64,000 bases of DNA from Nocardioides faecalis (GTDB lineage: Bacteria > Actinomycetota > Actinomycetes > Propionibacteriales > Nocardioidaceae): contig NZ_CP074406.1 of NCBI RefSeq assembly GCF_018388425.1, positions 1,364,001-1,428,000 of the forward strand, written 5' to 3'. Below are positions 1 to 7,855 of the stretch, one piece after another (positions within the stretch are counted from its first letter, which is position 1; the number at the start of each line of letters is the position of its first letter). The notes beneath the pieces were generated by a model that did no database searches, was not told the DNA's origin, and saw nothing but the letters and a program-made list of their open reading frames with translations. A program made the translations under genes and the position numbers.

Positions 1-94
1 CGGCTACAAGTCGCTGGACGAGAACCAGCAGGTCGAGTTCGACGTCACGCAGGGCCCCAAGGGCCCGCAGGCGGAGAACGTCACCGCTCTCTGA
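1..94 (+). CDS. Cold-shock protein, C-terminal end (partial)
   Basis: The window opens inside this gene; the last 30 codons are visible, reading from base 2 to a TGA at 92-94. The tail [18 protein letters not shown] followed by PKGPQAENV is the typical final beta-strands of a CspA-type OB-fold protein, a family that binds single-stranded RNA and DNA and acts as an RNA chaperone. The complete protein would be about 67 residues. The start and promoter lie outside the window. A strong terminator follows 34 bases after the stop. Confidence 0.93.
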   Translation, partial: GYKSLDENQQVEFDVTQGPKGPQAENVTAL

Positions 95-127
95 TTCATC
101 AGAGCTTGCTGACCTGAAGGTCGGCGC

Positions 128-167
128 ACGATCCCCGATGCCTCTGGCATCGGGGATCGTTGTTTTT
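128..167 (+). terminator. Rho-independent terminator of the cold-shock gene
   Basis: A perfect 15-bp stem (128-142 with 146-160) closes a three-base TCT loop and is followed at once by TGTTTTT. This is a canonical intrinsic terminator and separates the cold-shock gene from rnpB. From here to base 358 I see no gene. Confidence 0.93.
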
Positions 168-358
168 CACCCCTGGTTCGTTCACGCCAGGGCGTTCACG
201 TCGGGTTGGTTCGTGCCAGGTCACGCCGGGAGAGCAGGTCGTGCGGCGGTGCGGTACGCCGTCGCATGGCTCGCCGTGGCACTCGGAAGGCCGACGGTGA
301 CCGGGAACTGCCTGTCGTCCATGCCCTCATCAACTACCCCTGCGGGACCGATGTTCCC

Positions 359-364
359 TAGGGT
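359..364 (+). promoter_or_regulatory. -10 box of the rnpB promoter
   Basis: TAGGGT lies seven bases before base 372, where the P1 helix of the RNase P RNA begins. This matches the TANNNT -10 pattern used repeatedly in this window. No convincing -35 hexamer is visible. Confidence 0.55.
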
Positions 365-371
365 GTGCCGT

Positions 372-750
372 GGACGGGCTGGCCGGGCGACCGCGTGACC
401 TCCGCCGCGAGGCGACAGGTCCCGAGGAAAGTCCGGGCTCCACAGAGCAGGGTGGTGGGTAACACCCACCCGGGGTGACCCGCGGGAAAGTGCCACAGAG
501 AACAGACCGCCGCCGCTCCTCGGAGCGGAGGCAAGGGTGAAACGGTGGGGCAAGAGCCCACCAGTGTGCCGGGTGACCGGCGCAGCTAGGCAAACCCCAC
601 CCGGAGCAAGACCAGACAGCGCACGATCGGCTCCGGCCGGGAGGGCTGCTCGCCCGAGTGCGCGGGTAGGTCGCTGGAGGCTGTCGGCAACGGCAGTCCT
701 AGATGGATGGTCGCCAACTACAGAACCCGGCTTACAGGCCAGCCCGTCCC
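372..750 (+). ncRNA. rnpB: RNase P RNA component (bacterial type A)
   Basis: This is the catalytic RNA that removes the 5' leader of tRNA precursors. The 5' strand of P1 (GGACGGGCTGGCC, 372-384) pairs perfectly with GGCCAGCCCGTCC at 737-749. Conserved core blocks are present in order: GAGGAAAGTCCGGGCTCC, ACAGAGCAGGGTGG, AGGGTGAAACGGTG, and the 3' GATGGATGGTCGCC and ACAGAACCCGGCTTACAGGCC. The length of about 380 nt suits a high-GC actinobacterial type A molecule. The ends are placed by P1 pairing and may be off by a few bases. Short open frames overlying it are not genes. Confidence 0.96.
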
Positions 751-762
751 CTTCACCATCCT

Positions 763-778
763 TCGAACATGTGTTCTA
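763..778 (+). promoter_or_regulatory. LexA (SOS) box overlapping a -10 element
   Basis: TCGAACATGTGTTCTA matches the actinobacterial LexA operator TCGAAC-N4-GTTCGA at 11 of 12 fixed bases. It overlaps a TAAATT -10 box (777-782) that sits six bases before the ATG at 789. LexA bound here would block the promoter directly, so the downstream gene is probably DNA-damage inducible and leaderless. The box match is read from the sequence; regulation is inferred. Confidence 0.78.
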
Positions 779-788
779 AATTGGACCC

Positions 789-1007
789 ATGGTCGGTCAG
801 CGAGGTGTGGCGCATGTGTGGGTGCGTCAGCGGCACGGCCCGGAGCGCTGGCCCGGCCTGGTGATCACCTGGGACAAGGCCGCCGACGGGACGTGGTCGG
901 CGCTGGTGACCTACCGCCGCGGGCACGAGTTCGTCACCGAGTGGGTGGAGCGGGAACGGCTGACCCCGGTGCCGTGGCGCCCGCACACCGGCACCGCCTA
1001 CGGCTGA
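789..1007 (+). CDS. Small SOS-box-controlled protein of unknown function
   Basis: A 72-residue basic and aromatic protein containing RWPGLVITWDKAADGTWSAL and FVTEWVERERLTPVPWRP. It has no signal peptide, transmembrane segment or catalytic motif that I recognise. The ATG lies six bases after a TAAATT -10 box overlapped by a LexA operator, so translation is probably leaderless and the gene is probably damage-inducible. It is compact, soluble-looking and rich in Trp and charged residues. Because it lacks a membrane segment it does not resemble SOS-induced division inhibitors such as SidA. The product is unknown; the call as a real gene rests mainly on the promoter architecture. Confidence 0.65.
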   Translation: MVGQRGVAHVWVRQRHGPERWPGLVITWDKAADGTWSALVTYRRGHEFVTEWVERERLTPVPWRPHTGTAYG

Positions 1008-1165
1008 GCAGTACGACGCCTCGGCTGGCGCCGACCGACACTCGATGACCAGGCTCGCTGACCGGCCCCCGGTGACCATCCGGTCGGACCACCCCGGTGG
1101 GGTCGATCGGTTCGACTCTCGCTGAACCGGCCCGCGCCACCACCGGCGCCGCCTAGCGTCGCGGC

Positions 1166-1906
1166 GTGTTGCGACGTACTTCTCTCCTGCTGCTTGCCCT
1201 CGCCCTGTCCCTGACCGGTGCCGCCCTGGTCGCGCCGACCGCGCAGGCGGGGGCGCCGTCGGTGGCCCGAGCCGGGATCAACTGCACCGACTTCAGCACC
1301 CAGGCCGCGGCGCAGGCGTACTTCCTCGCCCACGGCGGGCCGTCGTACGACCCCGAGGGCCTCGACCGCGAGGGTGACGGCATCGCGTGCGAGTCCAACC
1401 CGTGCCCGTGCAGCACCAGCACGACGCCGGGCGGCAGCAAGCCGAAGAGCGACAAGCCCAAGGCCACGCCCAAGCCGAAGCCGAAGGCGAAGAAGACCTA
1501 CCGCGACCGGGTGCGCGTGACCCGCGTCGTCGACGGCGACACCATCGAGGTCCGGCTCAGCGGTGGCGCGGTGCGCAAGGTGCGCCTGCTCGGCATCGAC
1601 ACCCCCGAGGTGCACGGCACCGTCGAGTGCGGCGGCCGGTCGGCCTCGAGCGCCACCAAGCGGCTGCTGCCGCGCGGCACCACCGTCACCCTGACCTCCG
1701 ACCCCACCCAGCAGCTCAAGGACCGCTACGGCCGGCTGCTGCGCTACGTGCAGAAGGGCGGCACGGACGTGGGCCGGCTGCTGGTCAAGCGCGGCTGGGC
1801 CGAGGTCTACGTCTACGGCGGCAAGCCGTTCCAGCGGGCCCGCGACTACCGCGGCGTGCAGCGGTGGTCCAAGGTGCGCAGCAAGGGCATCTGGGGCGTG
1901 TGCTGA
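1166..1906 (+). CDS. Secreted thermonuclease-like protein with Excalibur calcium-binding domain
   Basis: The 246-residue product begins with a Sec signal peptide (basic MLRRT, hydrophobic LLLLALALSLTGAALVA, cleavage near AQA-G). Residues about 38-75 form an Excalibur domain with the calcium-loop pattern DREGDGIACES. A Lys/Pro-rich linker (about 90-112) follows, then a staphylococcal-nuclease fold with VVDGDTIEVRL, RLLGIDTPEV and KDRYGRLLRYV, which carry the acidic calcium ligands and catalytic Arg of SNase. It probably degrades extracellular DNA or RNA with calcium. The GTG start lies six bases after a TAGCGT -10 box, so the message is probably leaderless. Excalibur domains more often lie at the C-terminus of nucleases, so the order here is reversed. 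Confidence 0.88.
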   Translation: MLRRTSLLLLALALSLTGAALVAPTAQAGAPSVARAGINCTDFSTQAAAQAYFLAHGGPSYDPEGLDREGDGIACESNPCPCSTSTTPGGSKPKSDKPKATPKPKPKAKKTYRDRVRVTRVVDGDTIEVRLSGGAVRKVRLLGIDTPEVHGTVECGGRSASSATKRLLPRGTTVTLTSDPTQQLKDRYGRLLRYVQKGGTDVGRLLVKRGWAEVYVYGGKPFQRARDYRGVQRWSKVRSKGIWGVC

Positions 1907-1958
1907 CCCCGGGGCGAAAGCCTCGGAAGGCGCGGGGGAGCGCACTACCCTCGGCTCC

Positions 1959-2303
1959 ATGAGCCGCGTGTTCGCGATGAGCGTCGCCAGTGTCTACCCG
2001 CTCTATGTGGCCAAGGCGGAGCGCAAGGGCCGCACCAAGGCCGAGGTGGACCAGGTCATCGAGTGGCTGACCGGCTTCGACGAGGCCGCCGTGGCCGCCC
2101 ACCTCGAGGCCGGTACGACGCTGGCGGAGTTCTTCGACCAGGCCACCGTGAACCCCGACGCCGAGCTGATCACCGGCCTCGTCTGCGGGGTGCGGGTCGA
2201 GGACGTCGAGGACCCGCTGATGCGCAACATCCGCTACCTCGACAAGCTCGTCGACGAGCTGGCCAAGGGCAAGGCCCTCGAGAAGGTGCTGCGCAGCGCG
2301 TGA
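1959..2303 (+). CDS. DUF2200 domain protein
   Basis: A 114-residue protein covering the whole DUF2200 family: FAMSVASVYPLYVAKAERKG at the start, an internal VIEWLTGFD, and the hallmark C-terminal RVEDVEDPLMRNIRYLDKL followed by VDELAKGK. The molecular function is unknown. A TACCCT -10 box lies seven bases before the ATG, indicating a leaderless transcript. The stop codon overlaps the GTG of the next gene (GTGA), so the two are translationally coupled. Confidence 0.9.
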   Translation: MSRVFAMSVASVYPLYVAKAERKGRTKAEVDQVIEWLTGFDEAAVAAHLEAGTTLAEFFDQATVNPDAELITGLVCGVRVEDVEDPLMRNIRYLDKLVDELAKGKALEKVLRSA

Positions 2304-2659
2304 GCCCCACCGAGATCGAGCAGGTGCGTGCCCGGCTGGCCGCCGAGCGCGAGCAGACGCTGCGCCGCCTCGGCGACCTGACCGACGACTACGACGCCGT
2401 GGTCGCCGCCTCCCGCGACACCAACGCCGACGACGAGCACGACCCGGAGGGCGCGACCATCGCGTTCGAACGCTCCCAGGTCGGCGCGCTCGTCCGTCAG
2501 GCCCGTACCCACCTGCGCGAGGTCGCCGCCGCCGAGGCGCGCCTCGCCGCCGGCACGTACGGCGTCTGCGAGTCCTGTGGCCGGCCGATCGCCGCGGGCC
2601 GGCTGGAGGCGCGGCCGGTGGCGCGCACCTGCATCGACTGCGCCTCCCGGACCCGCTGA
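2300..2659 (+). CDS. TraR/DksA family C4 zinc-finger protein
   Basis: A 119-residue protein with an N-terminal coiled-coil region (EIEQVRARLAAEREQTLRRL), an acidic stretch (DTNADDEHDPEG) and a C-terminal C4 zinc finger made of CESC and CIDC 17 residues apart. DksA/TraR proteins enter the RNA polymerase secondary channel through the coiled coil. Whether this short actinobacterial member acts on polymerase is unproven. The GTG start overlaps the stop of the DUF2200 gene by four bases; a longer upstream reading frame exists but is covered by that gene. Confidence 0.88.
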   Translation: MSPTEIEQVRARLAAEREQTLRRLGDLTDDYDAVVAASRDTNADDEHDPEGATIAFERSQVGALVRQARTHLREVAAAEARLAAGTYGVCESCGRPIAAGRLEARPVARTCIDCASRTR

Positions 2660-2662
2660 ACC

Positions 2663-3181
2663 TCAGCCGACGACGACGCCGCCTCGGTGGATCTCGCGGT
2701 GGGTCTCGTAGAGGCGGCCGTTGAGGTGCAGTCGCTCGACCTCGGCGTCGCTCAGCTCGCGTCGTACCTTGCCCGGGACGCCGGCGACCAGGGAGCGCGG
2801 CGGCACCTGCATGCCCTCGGTGATCAGCGCGCCGGCGGCGATGAGGACCTCGTCGCCGATGACGGCGTCGTTCATGATCGTGGCGCCCATGCCGACGAGC
2901 ACGTGGTCGCCGACGGTGGCGCCGTGAATGATCGCGCCGTGCCCGACCGAGACGCCCTCGCCGAGGGTGATCGGCTTGCCCTTGTCGGTGTGGAAGACGC
3001 AGTTGTCCTGCACGTTGGAGCCGGCACCGACGGTGATGGGCTCGTTGTCGGCGCGCAGCACCGCGCCGTAGAAGACGGAGGCGCCCTCGGCCAGCTGCAC
3101 CGAGCCGATCAGGGTGGCGCTGGGAGCGACCCAGGCCGAGTCCGGTACGACGGGGGAGCGGTCATCGAGCGCGATCAACAT
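2663..3181 (-). CDS. Gamma-class carbonic anhydrase family protein
   Basis: The 172 residues form a left-handed beta-helix of hexapeptide repeats. The three metal-ligand histidines are visible: H64 in NCVFHTD, and H81 and H86 in VGHGAIIHG. The family reversibly hydrates CO2, although many bacterial members (YrdA/PaaY-like) have weak or unknown activity. I chose the ATG at 3181 because a TAGCGT box (3189-3194) sits seven bases upstream; the open frame continues further but without family resemblance. A beta-class enzyme is encoded at 54.2 kb, so the genome has at least two unrelated carbonic anhydrase families. Confidence 0.9.
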   Translation of the reverse strand: MLIALDDRSPVVPDSAWVAPSATLIGSVQLAEGASVFYGAVLRADNEPITVGAGSNVQDNCVFHTDKGKPITLGEGVSVGHGAIIHGATVGDHVLVGMGATIMNDAVIGDEVLIAAGALITEGMQVPPRSLVAGVPGKVRRELSDAEVERLHLNGRLYETHREIHRGGVVVG

Positions 3182-3292
3182 GGCCGCAACGCTAGCCATC
3201 GGTGCCCGGGCGGCGCGGCGCGGGCGGGTGGTGCTCCACCCCGGGTGCCGCGGTGGGATCCTCGTCGTCGTACCGAGCAGCGAGGAGGACCC

Positions 3293-4243
3293 TTGACGTC
3301 GACCACGGCCGACCACCCTGACCAGCGGGACGCGAACGTGAGCTCCCCGGTGGCGAGCTCCCCGGTGGCGAGCGCGCAGGTGAGCGCCCCGGCGGGGAGG
3401 GGGACCGGCAGCTGCTACGCGCTGCTGGAGAGCCGGACCGACGCCGACGGCACGGTGGTCGAGACCTTCGCCAGCCACCAGCACACCGGCAGCGCCTGGG
3501 GGCCGATGCAGCACGGCGGACCGGTGGCCGGCCTGCTCACCCGCGCGATGGAGCGCCTCGGCGCCCGGCCGGGAGCCCGGATCTCGAAGGTCGGCGTGGA
3601 CATCCTCGGCGCCGTACCGATCGATGAGGTCCGAGTGAGCGCCCGGGTGGAGCGCCCCGGTCGCCGCATCGAGCTGCTCTCGGCGGTGATGGAGGCCGCC
3701 GACGGTGCCGGTGGTCACCGCCCGGTCGCCCGGGCCTCGGCCTGGCGGCTCGCGAGCAGCCCCACCGACGACGTCGTGTGGCAGGCGGACGGACCCCTAC
3801 CGTTCCCTGGCCCCGGCGGGGTCCCCGGCCTGGCCTGGCTCGGCCTGCCGGACGGCTGGGCGCTCGACGGGTTCGTGGACGCCGTCACCTGGAACATGGT
3901 CGACCGCGGCGGAGAGCCGGGGCACCCGACCACGGCATGGCTGCGGCTGGACTGCCCGCTGGTCGCCGGCGAGGAGACCACCGCGCTGCAGCGCACGCTC
4001 ACCCTCGCCGATACGGTCAACGGCGTCGGCGCCCGGCTGGACCCGGCGACGTTCACCTTCCTGAACACCGACATGACGGTGCACCTGCACACCGTGCCGC
4101 GCGGCGAGTGGCTCGGCATCCGTGCCGAGAACACCACCGGCCCCGACGGCGTGGGGATGAGCGTGGGCGTCCTGTACGACGTCCACGGCCCCGTCGCCCG
4201 GGTCGCCCAGAACGTCCTCGTCGAGCGCCGGCCGGGCGCATGA
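3293..4243 (+). CDS. Thioesterase family protein (double hotdog, TesB-like)
   Basis: About 316 residues. After a low-complexity N-terminus with a duplicated SSPVA segment comes a first hotdog half: SAWGPMQHGGPVAGLLTRAM, then RISKVGVDILGAVPIDEV. A second half includes NGVGARLDPATFTFLNTDM and HTVPRGEWLGIRAENTTG, resembling acyl-CoA thioesterase domains. The likely role is hydrolysis of an acyl-CoA; the substrate is unknown. The TTG at 3293 is favoured by a GAGGAGG Shine-Dalgarno at 3282-3288; a GTG near 3339 is an alternative. The stop overlaps the ATG of the amidohydrolase (ATGA), suggesting a joint pathway. Confidence 0.82.
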   Translation: MTSTTADHPDQRDANVSSPVASSPVASAQVSAPAGRGTGSCYALLESRTDADGTVVETFASHQHTGSAWGPMQHGGPVAGLLTRAMERLGARPGARISKVGVDILGAVPIDEVRVSARVERPGRRIELLSAVMEAADGAGGHRPVARASAWRLASSPTDDVVWQADGPLPFPGPGGVPGLAWLGLPDGWALDGFVDAVTWNMVDRGGEPGHPTTAWLRLDCPLVAGEETTALQRTLTLADTVNGVGARLDPATFTFLNTDMTVHLHTVPRGEWLGIRAENTTGPDGVGMSVGVLYDVHGPVARVAQNVLVERRPGA

Positions 4244-5154
4244 CTGGGGCGACGGTGCCGGCCGGCACGGCGGATGGGGCCGCGGAGGCTTCGGCCGTGC
4301 GGGCGCTGTGGGAGCCGCTGGGCATCCCCGGCATCGTCGACGTGCACACGCACTTCATGCCCGACCGGGTGCTGCGCAAGGTCTGGGCCTACTTCGACCA
4401 GGTCGGCCCGCTGACCGGCCGGACCTGGCCGATCACGTACCGCTTCGACGAGGAGCGCCGCATCGAGATCCTGCGCGACCTCGGCGTGCGCCGGTTCACC
4501 TCGCTGAACTACCCGCACCGTGCCGGCATGGCGCAGTGGCTCAACGAGTGGAGCGCGGAGTTCGCGGCGTCGTACGAGGCGTGCCTGCACTCGGCGACCT
4601 TCTACCCCGAGCCCGGTGCCGGTGCGTACGTCGCCGCGGCGATCGACGCGGGTGCGCAGGTGTTCAAGGCGCACGTGCAGGTCGGTGACTACGACCCGAA
4701 CGACCCGCTGCTGGACCCGGTGTGGGAGGTGCTGGCCGAGCGGCGGGTGCCGGTGGTGATCCACGCCGGCCACGGCCCCGCGCCGGGCACCTTCACCGGC
4801 CCGGCGGGCATGGTGAGGCTGCTGCAGCGCTACCCGGGCCTGGTGCTGGTCGTCGCGCACATGGGGCTGCCCGACTACGGCGCATTCCTGGACCTGGTGG
4901 AGCAGCACGACGGCGTGCACCTGGACACCACCATGGCCTTCACCCGGTTCACCGAGGAGACCGCGCCGTTCCCGCGTGCGGAGCTGCCGCGGCTGCGCGA
5001 CCTGGGGCAGCGGGTGCTGTTCGGCAGCGACTTCCCCAACATCCCCTACCCCTATCTTGAGTCCGTGCGTGCCGTGGTCGACCTCGACCTCGGCGACGAC
5101 TGGCTGCGCGGGGTGCTGCACGACAACGCCGTGCGGCTGTTCGGGCTCGACTGA
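4240..5154 (+). CDS. Amidohydrolase family protein (Amidohydro_2 type)
   Basis: The 304-residue TIM-barrel metal hydrolase has the N-terminal VDVHTHFMP metal motif, VVIHAGHG in the middle, VLVVAHMGLPDYG, and the C-terminal VLFGSDFPNIPYP that carries the catalytic Asp. The family hydrolyses or decarboxylates aromatic and amide substrates; the specific substrate cannot be read. The ATG overlaps the thioesterase stop by four bases, so the two are coupled and probably act on related intermediates. The longer open frame starting upstream lies inside the thioesterase gene and is not used. Confidence 0.9.
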   Translation: MTGATVPAGTADGAAEASAVRALWEPLGIPGIVDVHTHFMPDRVLRKVWAYFDQVGPLTGRTWPITYRFDEERRIEILRDLGVRRFTSLNYPHRAGMAQWLNEWSAEFAASYEACLHSATFYPEPGAGAYVAAAIDAGAQVFKAHVQVGDYDPNDPLLDPVWEVLAERRVPVVIHAGHGPAPGTFTGPAGMVRLLQRYPGLVLVVAHMGLPDYGAFLDLVEQHDGVHLDTTMAFTRFTEETAPFPRAELPRLRDLGQRVLFGSDFPNIPYPYLESVRAVVDLDLGDDWLRGVLHDNAVRLFGLD

Positions 5155-5188
5155 CCTCGCCGGCGTGAGCGGTCACTACGCTCCGGCC

Positions 5189-6073
5189 ATGCGCATGCTC
5201 CCGTTGGTCGCGGCCCTGCTCAGCGGGCTGCTCCTGGCGCCTCCGCTCCCAGCCACCGCCGCCACCCCGACCAGGACGACCACCGCCAGCCCGCCCGCGG
5301 GGGACGTGCCGTCGGTGTGCACGTTGGCGCCCCTGCCGGCCACCCCCGCGCTGGACGCGCTGCGTCGCGTCGTGGCGACCGGCCGCGGCCACGTGCTGGC
5401 GCTCGGCTCGTCCACGACGGCCGGGGTCGGTGCTGCGTCGCGATCCCAGCGCTGGACCGACCGGTTCGTGGCCGGGCTGGCCGAGCGTGGGCTCCCGGTG
5501 GCGCCGACGACGGTCGGTCCGCTGGATGTGCGGGCGTTGACGCCGCAGCCCCGGCTGACGCTGGTGAACGCTGCGGCGCCGGGCGCGACGGCCGCCGCGC
5601 CGCTGCTCAACCCGGGTGGCTTGGCGCCGCTGACCCTGAACTACGGCGTCGTGCACGCCGTGGGTCTCGCCCTCGCCCGACTGATGGGGCAGGAGCCGGT
5701 GGCGGTGATCCACATGGTCGGCGCGAACGACTACGCCAACGGCATCGCGCCGCGCCGGTACGCGGCCGGGCTCGAGGCCGCCGTACGGCTGTTCCCGACG
5801 GCCACCGTGCACCTCTTCCTCGGCGCCTACCAGGCGCCGGCGGCGGGGCCGCGCACCGCGCCGTGGAGCGAGTACGGCGACGCGATGCGTCACGTCGCGC
5901 AGGCCGACCCGGAGCGCCGGCTGTTCCTCGACCTGGCGCCGTGGTTCGCCGCGGCCGGGGTGGCGGACGGCGACCCGCACGGGCTGGTGGCCGGCGACCG
6001 GGTGCACCCGTCGGTCGCGGGCCACGACGCGATCGCGCGCCTCGTGCTGCGCGGCCTCGGCTACGGCTGCTGA
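5189..6073 (+). CDS. Secreted SGNH/GDSL hydrolase
   Basis: A 294-residue protein with a Sec signal peptide (MRMLPLVAALLSGLLLAPPL, cleavage near ATAA). SGNH blocks follow: block I ALGSSTTAG with the nucleophile Ser, block III MVGANDYAN with the oxyanion Asn, and block V DRVHPSVAGH with the Asp-His pair. It probably acts as an extracellular esterase on acyl or acetyl esters. A TACGCT -10 box (5177-5182) is six bases before the ATG, so the message is leaderless. Its 3' end overlaps the convergent NUDIX gene by 13 bases. Confidence 0.9.
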   Translation: MRMLPLVAALLSGLLLAPPLPATAATPTRTTTASPPAGDVPSVCTLAPLPATPALDALRRVVATGRGHVLALGSSTTAGVGAASRSQRWTDRFVAGLAERGLPVAPTTVGPLDVRALTPQPRLTLVNAAAPGATAAAPLLNPGGLAPLTLNYGVVHAVGLALARLMGQEPVAVIHMVGANDYANGIAPRRYAAGLEAAVRLFPTATVHLFLGAYQAPAAGPRTAPWSEYGDAMRHVAQADPERRLFLDLAPWFAAAGVADGDPHGLVAGDRVHPSVAGHDAIARLVLRGLGYGC

Positions 6074-6492
6074 GCGGGCGGGGCGCTGGCCAGGCGGCGC
6101 AGCTCGGGCAGCACGTTGTGCTCCAGCATCGGCGCGAGGTCGTCGAGCCCGGCGGGGTCCAGCGGCGTCCAGCGCACCTCGGCGATCTCGGCGGCCGCGG
6201 TCGGCTCGCCGTCGGCCTCGGCGAGGAACACCGTCGAGACCAGGCGGTGGTCGGGCTCGTTGGCCGCCGCCGACTCGTACTCGCCCAGCAGCTGCACCTC
6301 GCGCAGGCGCAGCCCGACCTCCTCCAGGGTCTCCCGGATCGCGGCATCGCGGGCGCTCTCGCCCGGCTCCAGCTTGCCGCCGACGAGCATGAACCTCGCG
6401 GTGCCCTGCTTGCGGACGGTCAGCACCGCGCCGTCGCGGACCAGGGCGACGGCGGCGACGACGATCGTGGGGTTGCTGGCAGGCGCGGACAC
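6061..6492 (-). CDS. NUDIX hydrolase
   Basis: A 143-residue protein with an intact Nudix box: GKLEPGE, seven residues, then RETLEEVGL (G-x5-E-x7-REUxEExGU). RFMLVGGKL upstream is typical of MutT-like members. It hydrolyses a nucleoside diphosphate linked to another moiety, with Mg2+ held by the Glu residues; the substrate is unknown. The GTG start is preceded by a GAGGG Shine-Dalgarno. It is downstream of, and on the same strand as, the cinA-nnrD-phosphatase row (31-bp gap to cinA), so co-transcription is possible. Confidence 0.92.
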   Translation of the reverse strand: MSAPASNPTIVVAAVALVRDGAVLTVRKQGTARFMLVGGKLEPGESARDAAIRETLEEVGLRLREVQLLGEYESAAANEPDHRLVSTVFLAEADGEPTAAAEIAEVRWTPLDPAGLDDLAPMLEHNVLPELRRLASAPPAQQP

Positions 6493-6522
6493 GCCCTCAG
6501 TCTCCCAGGTGCGCGCAGCGGC

Positions 6523-7803
6523 TCAGTCGGCGAGTGCGGTGCGCAGCAGCTGCAGCGCGGTCGCCACCGTCCGGCGTCGTACGACCTCGCGCCCGCCACC
6601 GAGCTGCACCTGCTGGTGCCACAGCCGGCCCTCGAGGTCGACGGCGATGTGCACCAGGCCGACCGGCTTGTCGGCCGTGCCGCCGCCGGGGCCGGCGACG
6701 CCGGTGACGCCGATCCCGGCGGTGGTGCCGAGCCGGGTCCGGGCGCCGGTGGCCATGGCCTCGGCGACCTCCCGGCTCACGGCGCCGACCTCGGCGATCA
6801 ACGACGCCGGCACGCCGAGCTCGGTGGTCTTCGCCGTGTCGGCGTAGGTGACGAACCCGCCGACGAGGTAGGCCGAGGCGCCCGGCCGGTCGGCGATCCG
6901 GCCGGCCAGCAGCCCGGCGGTGCAGGACTCCGCAGTCGCCACGGTGGCGCCCCGGGCGAGCAGCAGCTCGGCGACGACGTCGTCGACGGCGCGGCCGTCG
7001 TCGGCGTAGAGCTGGTCGCCGAAGCCGTCGCGCAACGCGGCCAGCAGGGCGTCGTACGCGCCGGCCGCGGCGGGGGCGAACCGGGTGACCACCTCGAGCT
7101 CGCCGTCACGGATGCAGGTGGTCACCTCCAGCCCGGCGGACTCCAGCGAGCCGTGCACCTGCTCGTGGGCGCGCAGCAGGTCGGCCAGCTCGGCCTCCGG
7201 CGGGCCCCAGATGCGGACCTCGGCCTGGTGGATCGGCACCGCGGCGGCCAGGACCGCCCGCACCGGGTCGGCGGCCAGGGCCTCGGGCCACATCGCCTGC
7301 AGCTCCGAGGGCGGCCCGGGCAGCACGAGCACCGGCGGCGCACCGTCCGGCCCGGGCACGACGAGGCCCGGCGCCGTCCCGACCGGACCGAGCACGGTGG
7401 CGGCCTCGGGCACCATCGCCTGCTTGCGCACGCTGCGGGCGACGATCTCCGGCGACGGGCTCCACCCGCGGTGCCGGTTCAACCTGCCCACGACCTCGCC
7501 GATCCGCTGCTCCAGCTCGGGGTCGAGGGCCATCGCCCGGCCCTGCACCTCCGCGACGACCTCGGCGGTCAGGTCGTCGGCGGTCGGGCCGAGCCCGCCG
7601 GTGGTGAGCACGAGGTCGTGGTCGGCGAGCTGGAACCGCAGCGCCGCGGCCAGGTCCTCGCGCCGGTCACCGACCACGACGGTGCGGCCGACGTCGACCC
7701 CGAGAGTGCGCAGCTGCTCGGCCAGCCACGGCCCGTTGCGGTCCATCACCCGTCCGGTGAGCACCTCGGTGCCGGTGACCACGATCCCTGCGCGCGCTGC
7801 CAT
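6523..7803 (-). CDS. cinA: CinA family protein (MoCF-binding domain plus NMN amidohydrolase domain)
   Basis: The 426 residues carry both standard CinA halves. Residues about 5-175 form a molybdopterin-binding-like domain with VVTGTEVLTGRV, LTTGGLGPTADDLT and VLPGPPSE. Residues about 260-420 form the PncC amidase domain with ATAESCTAGLLAG and GIGVTGVAGPGGG, which converts nicotinamide mononucleotide to nicotinate mononucleotide in pyridine-nucleotide salvage. A TACGAT box (7810-7815) is six bases before the ATG, so despite lying 52 bp behind nnrD it probably has its own leaderless promoter. The adjacent NAD(P)H-hydrate dehydratase gives the locus a shared NAD-maintenance theme. Confidence 0.95.
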   Translation of the reverse strand: MAARAGIVVTGTEVLTGRVMDRNGPWLAEQLRTLGVDVGRTVVVGDRREDLAAALRFQLADHDLVLTTGGLGPTADDLTAEVVAEVQGRAMALDPELEQRIGEVVGRLNRHRGWSPSPEIVARSVRKQAMVPEAATVLGPVGTAPGLVVPGPDGAPPVLVLPGPPSELQAMWPEALAADPVRAVLAAAVPIHQAEVRIWGPPEAELADLLRAHEQVHGSLESAGLEVTTCIRDGELEVVTRFAPAAAGAYDALLAALRDGFGDQLYADDGRAVDDVVAELLLARGATVATAESCTAGLLAGRIADRPGASAYLVGGFVTYADTAKTTELGVPASLIAEVGAVSREVAEAMATGARTRLGTTAGIGVTGVAGPGGGTADKPVGLVHIAVDLEGRLWHQQVQLGGGREVVRRRTVATALQLLRTALAD

Positions 7804-7855
7804 GCCGCGATCGTAGGACGGGCCGCGCAGCGGTGCTTGCGTGGTGTGCCGCTCT

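Noticed and set aside
789-1007. SOS-induced cell-division inhibitor
   Set aside because: The product has no transmembrane segment or LysM/FtsI-binding feature; only the LexA box supports an SOS link.
1095-1125. GGTTCGACTC, a tRNA T-loop-like sequence
   Set aside because: No pairing T-stem, acceptor stem or anticodon arm can be drawn around it.
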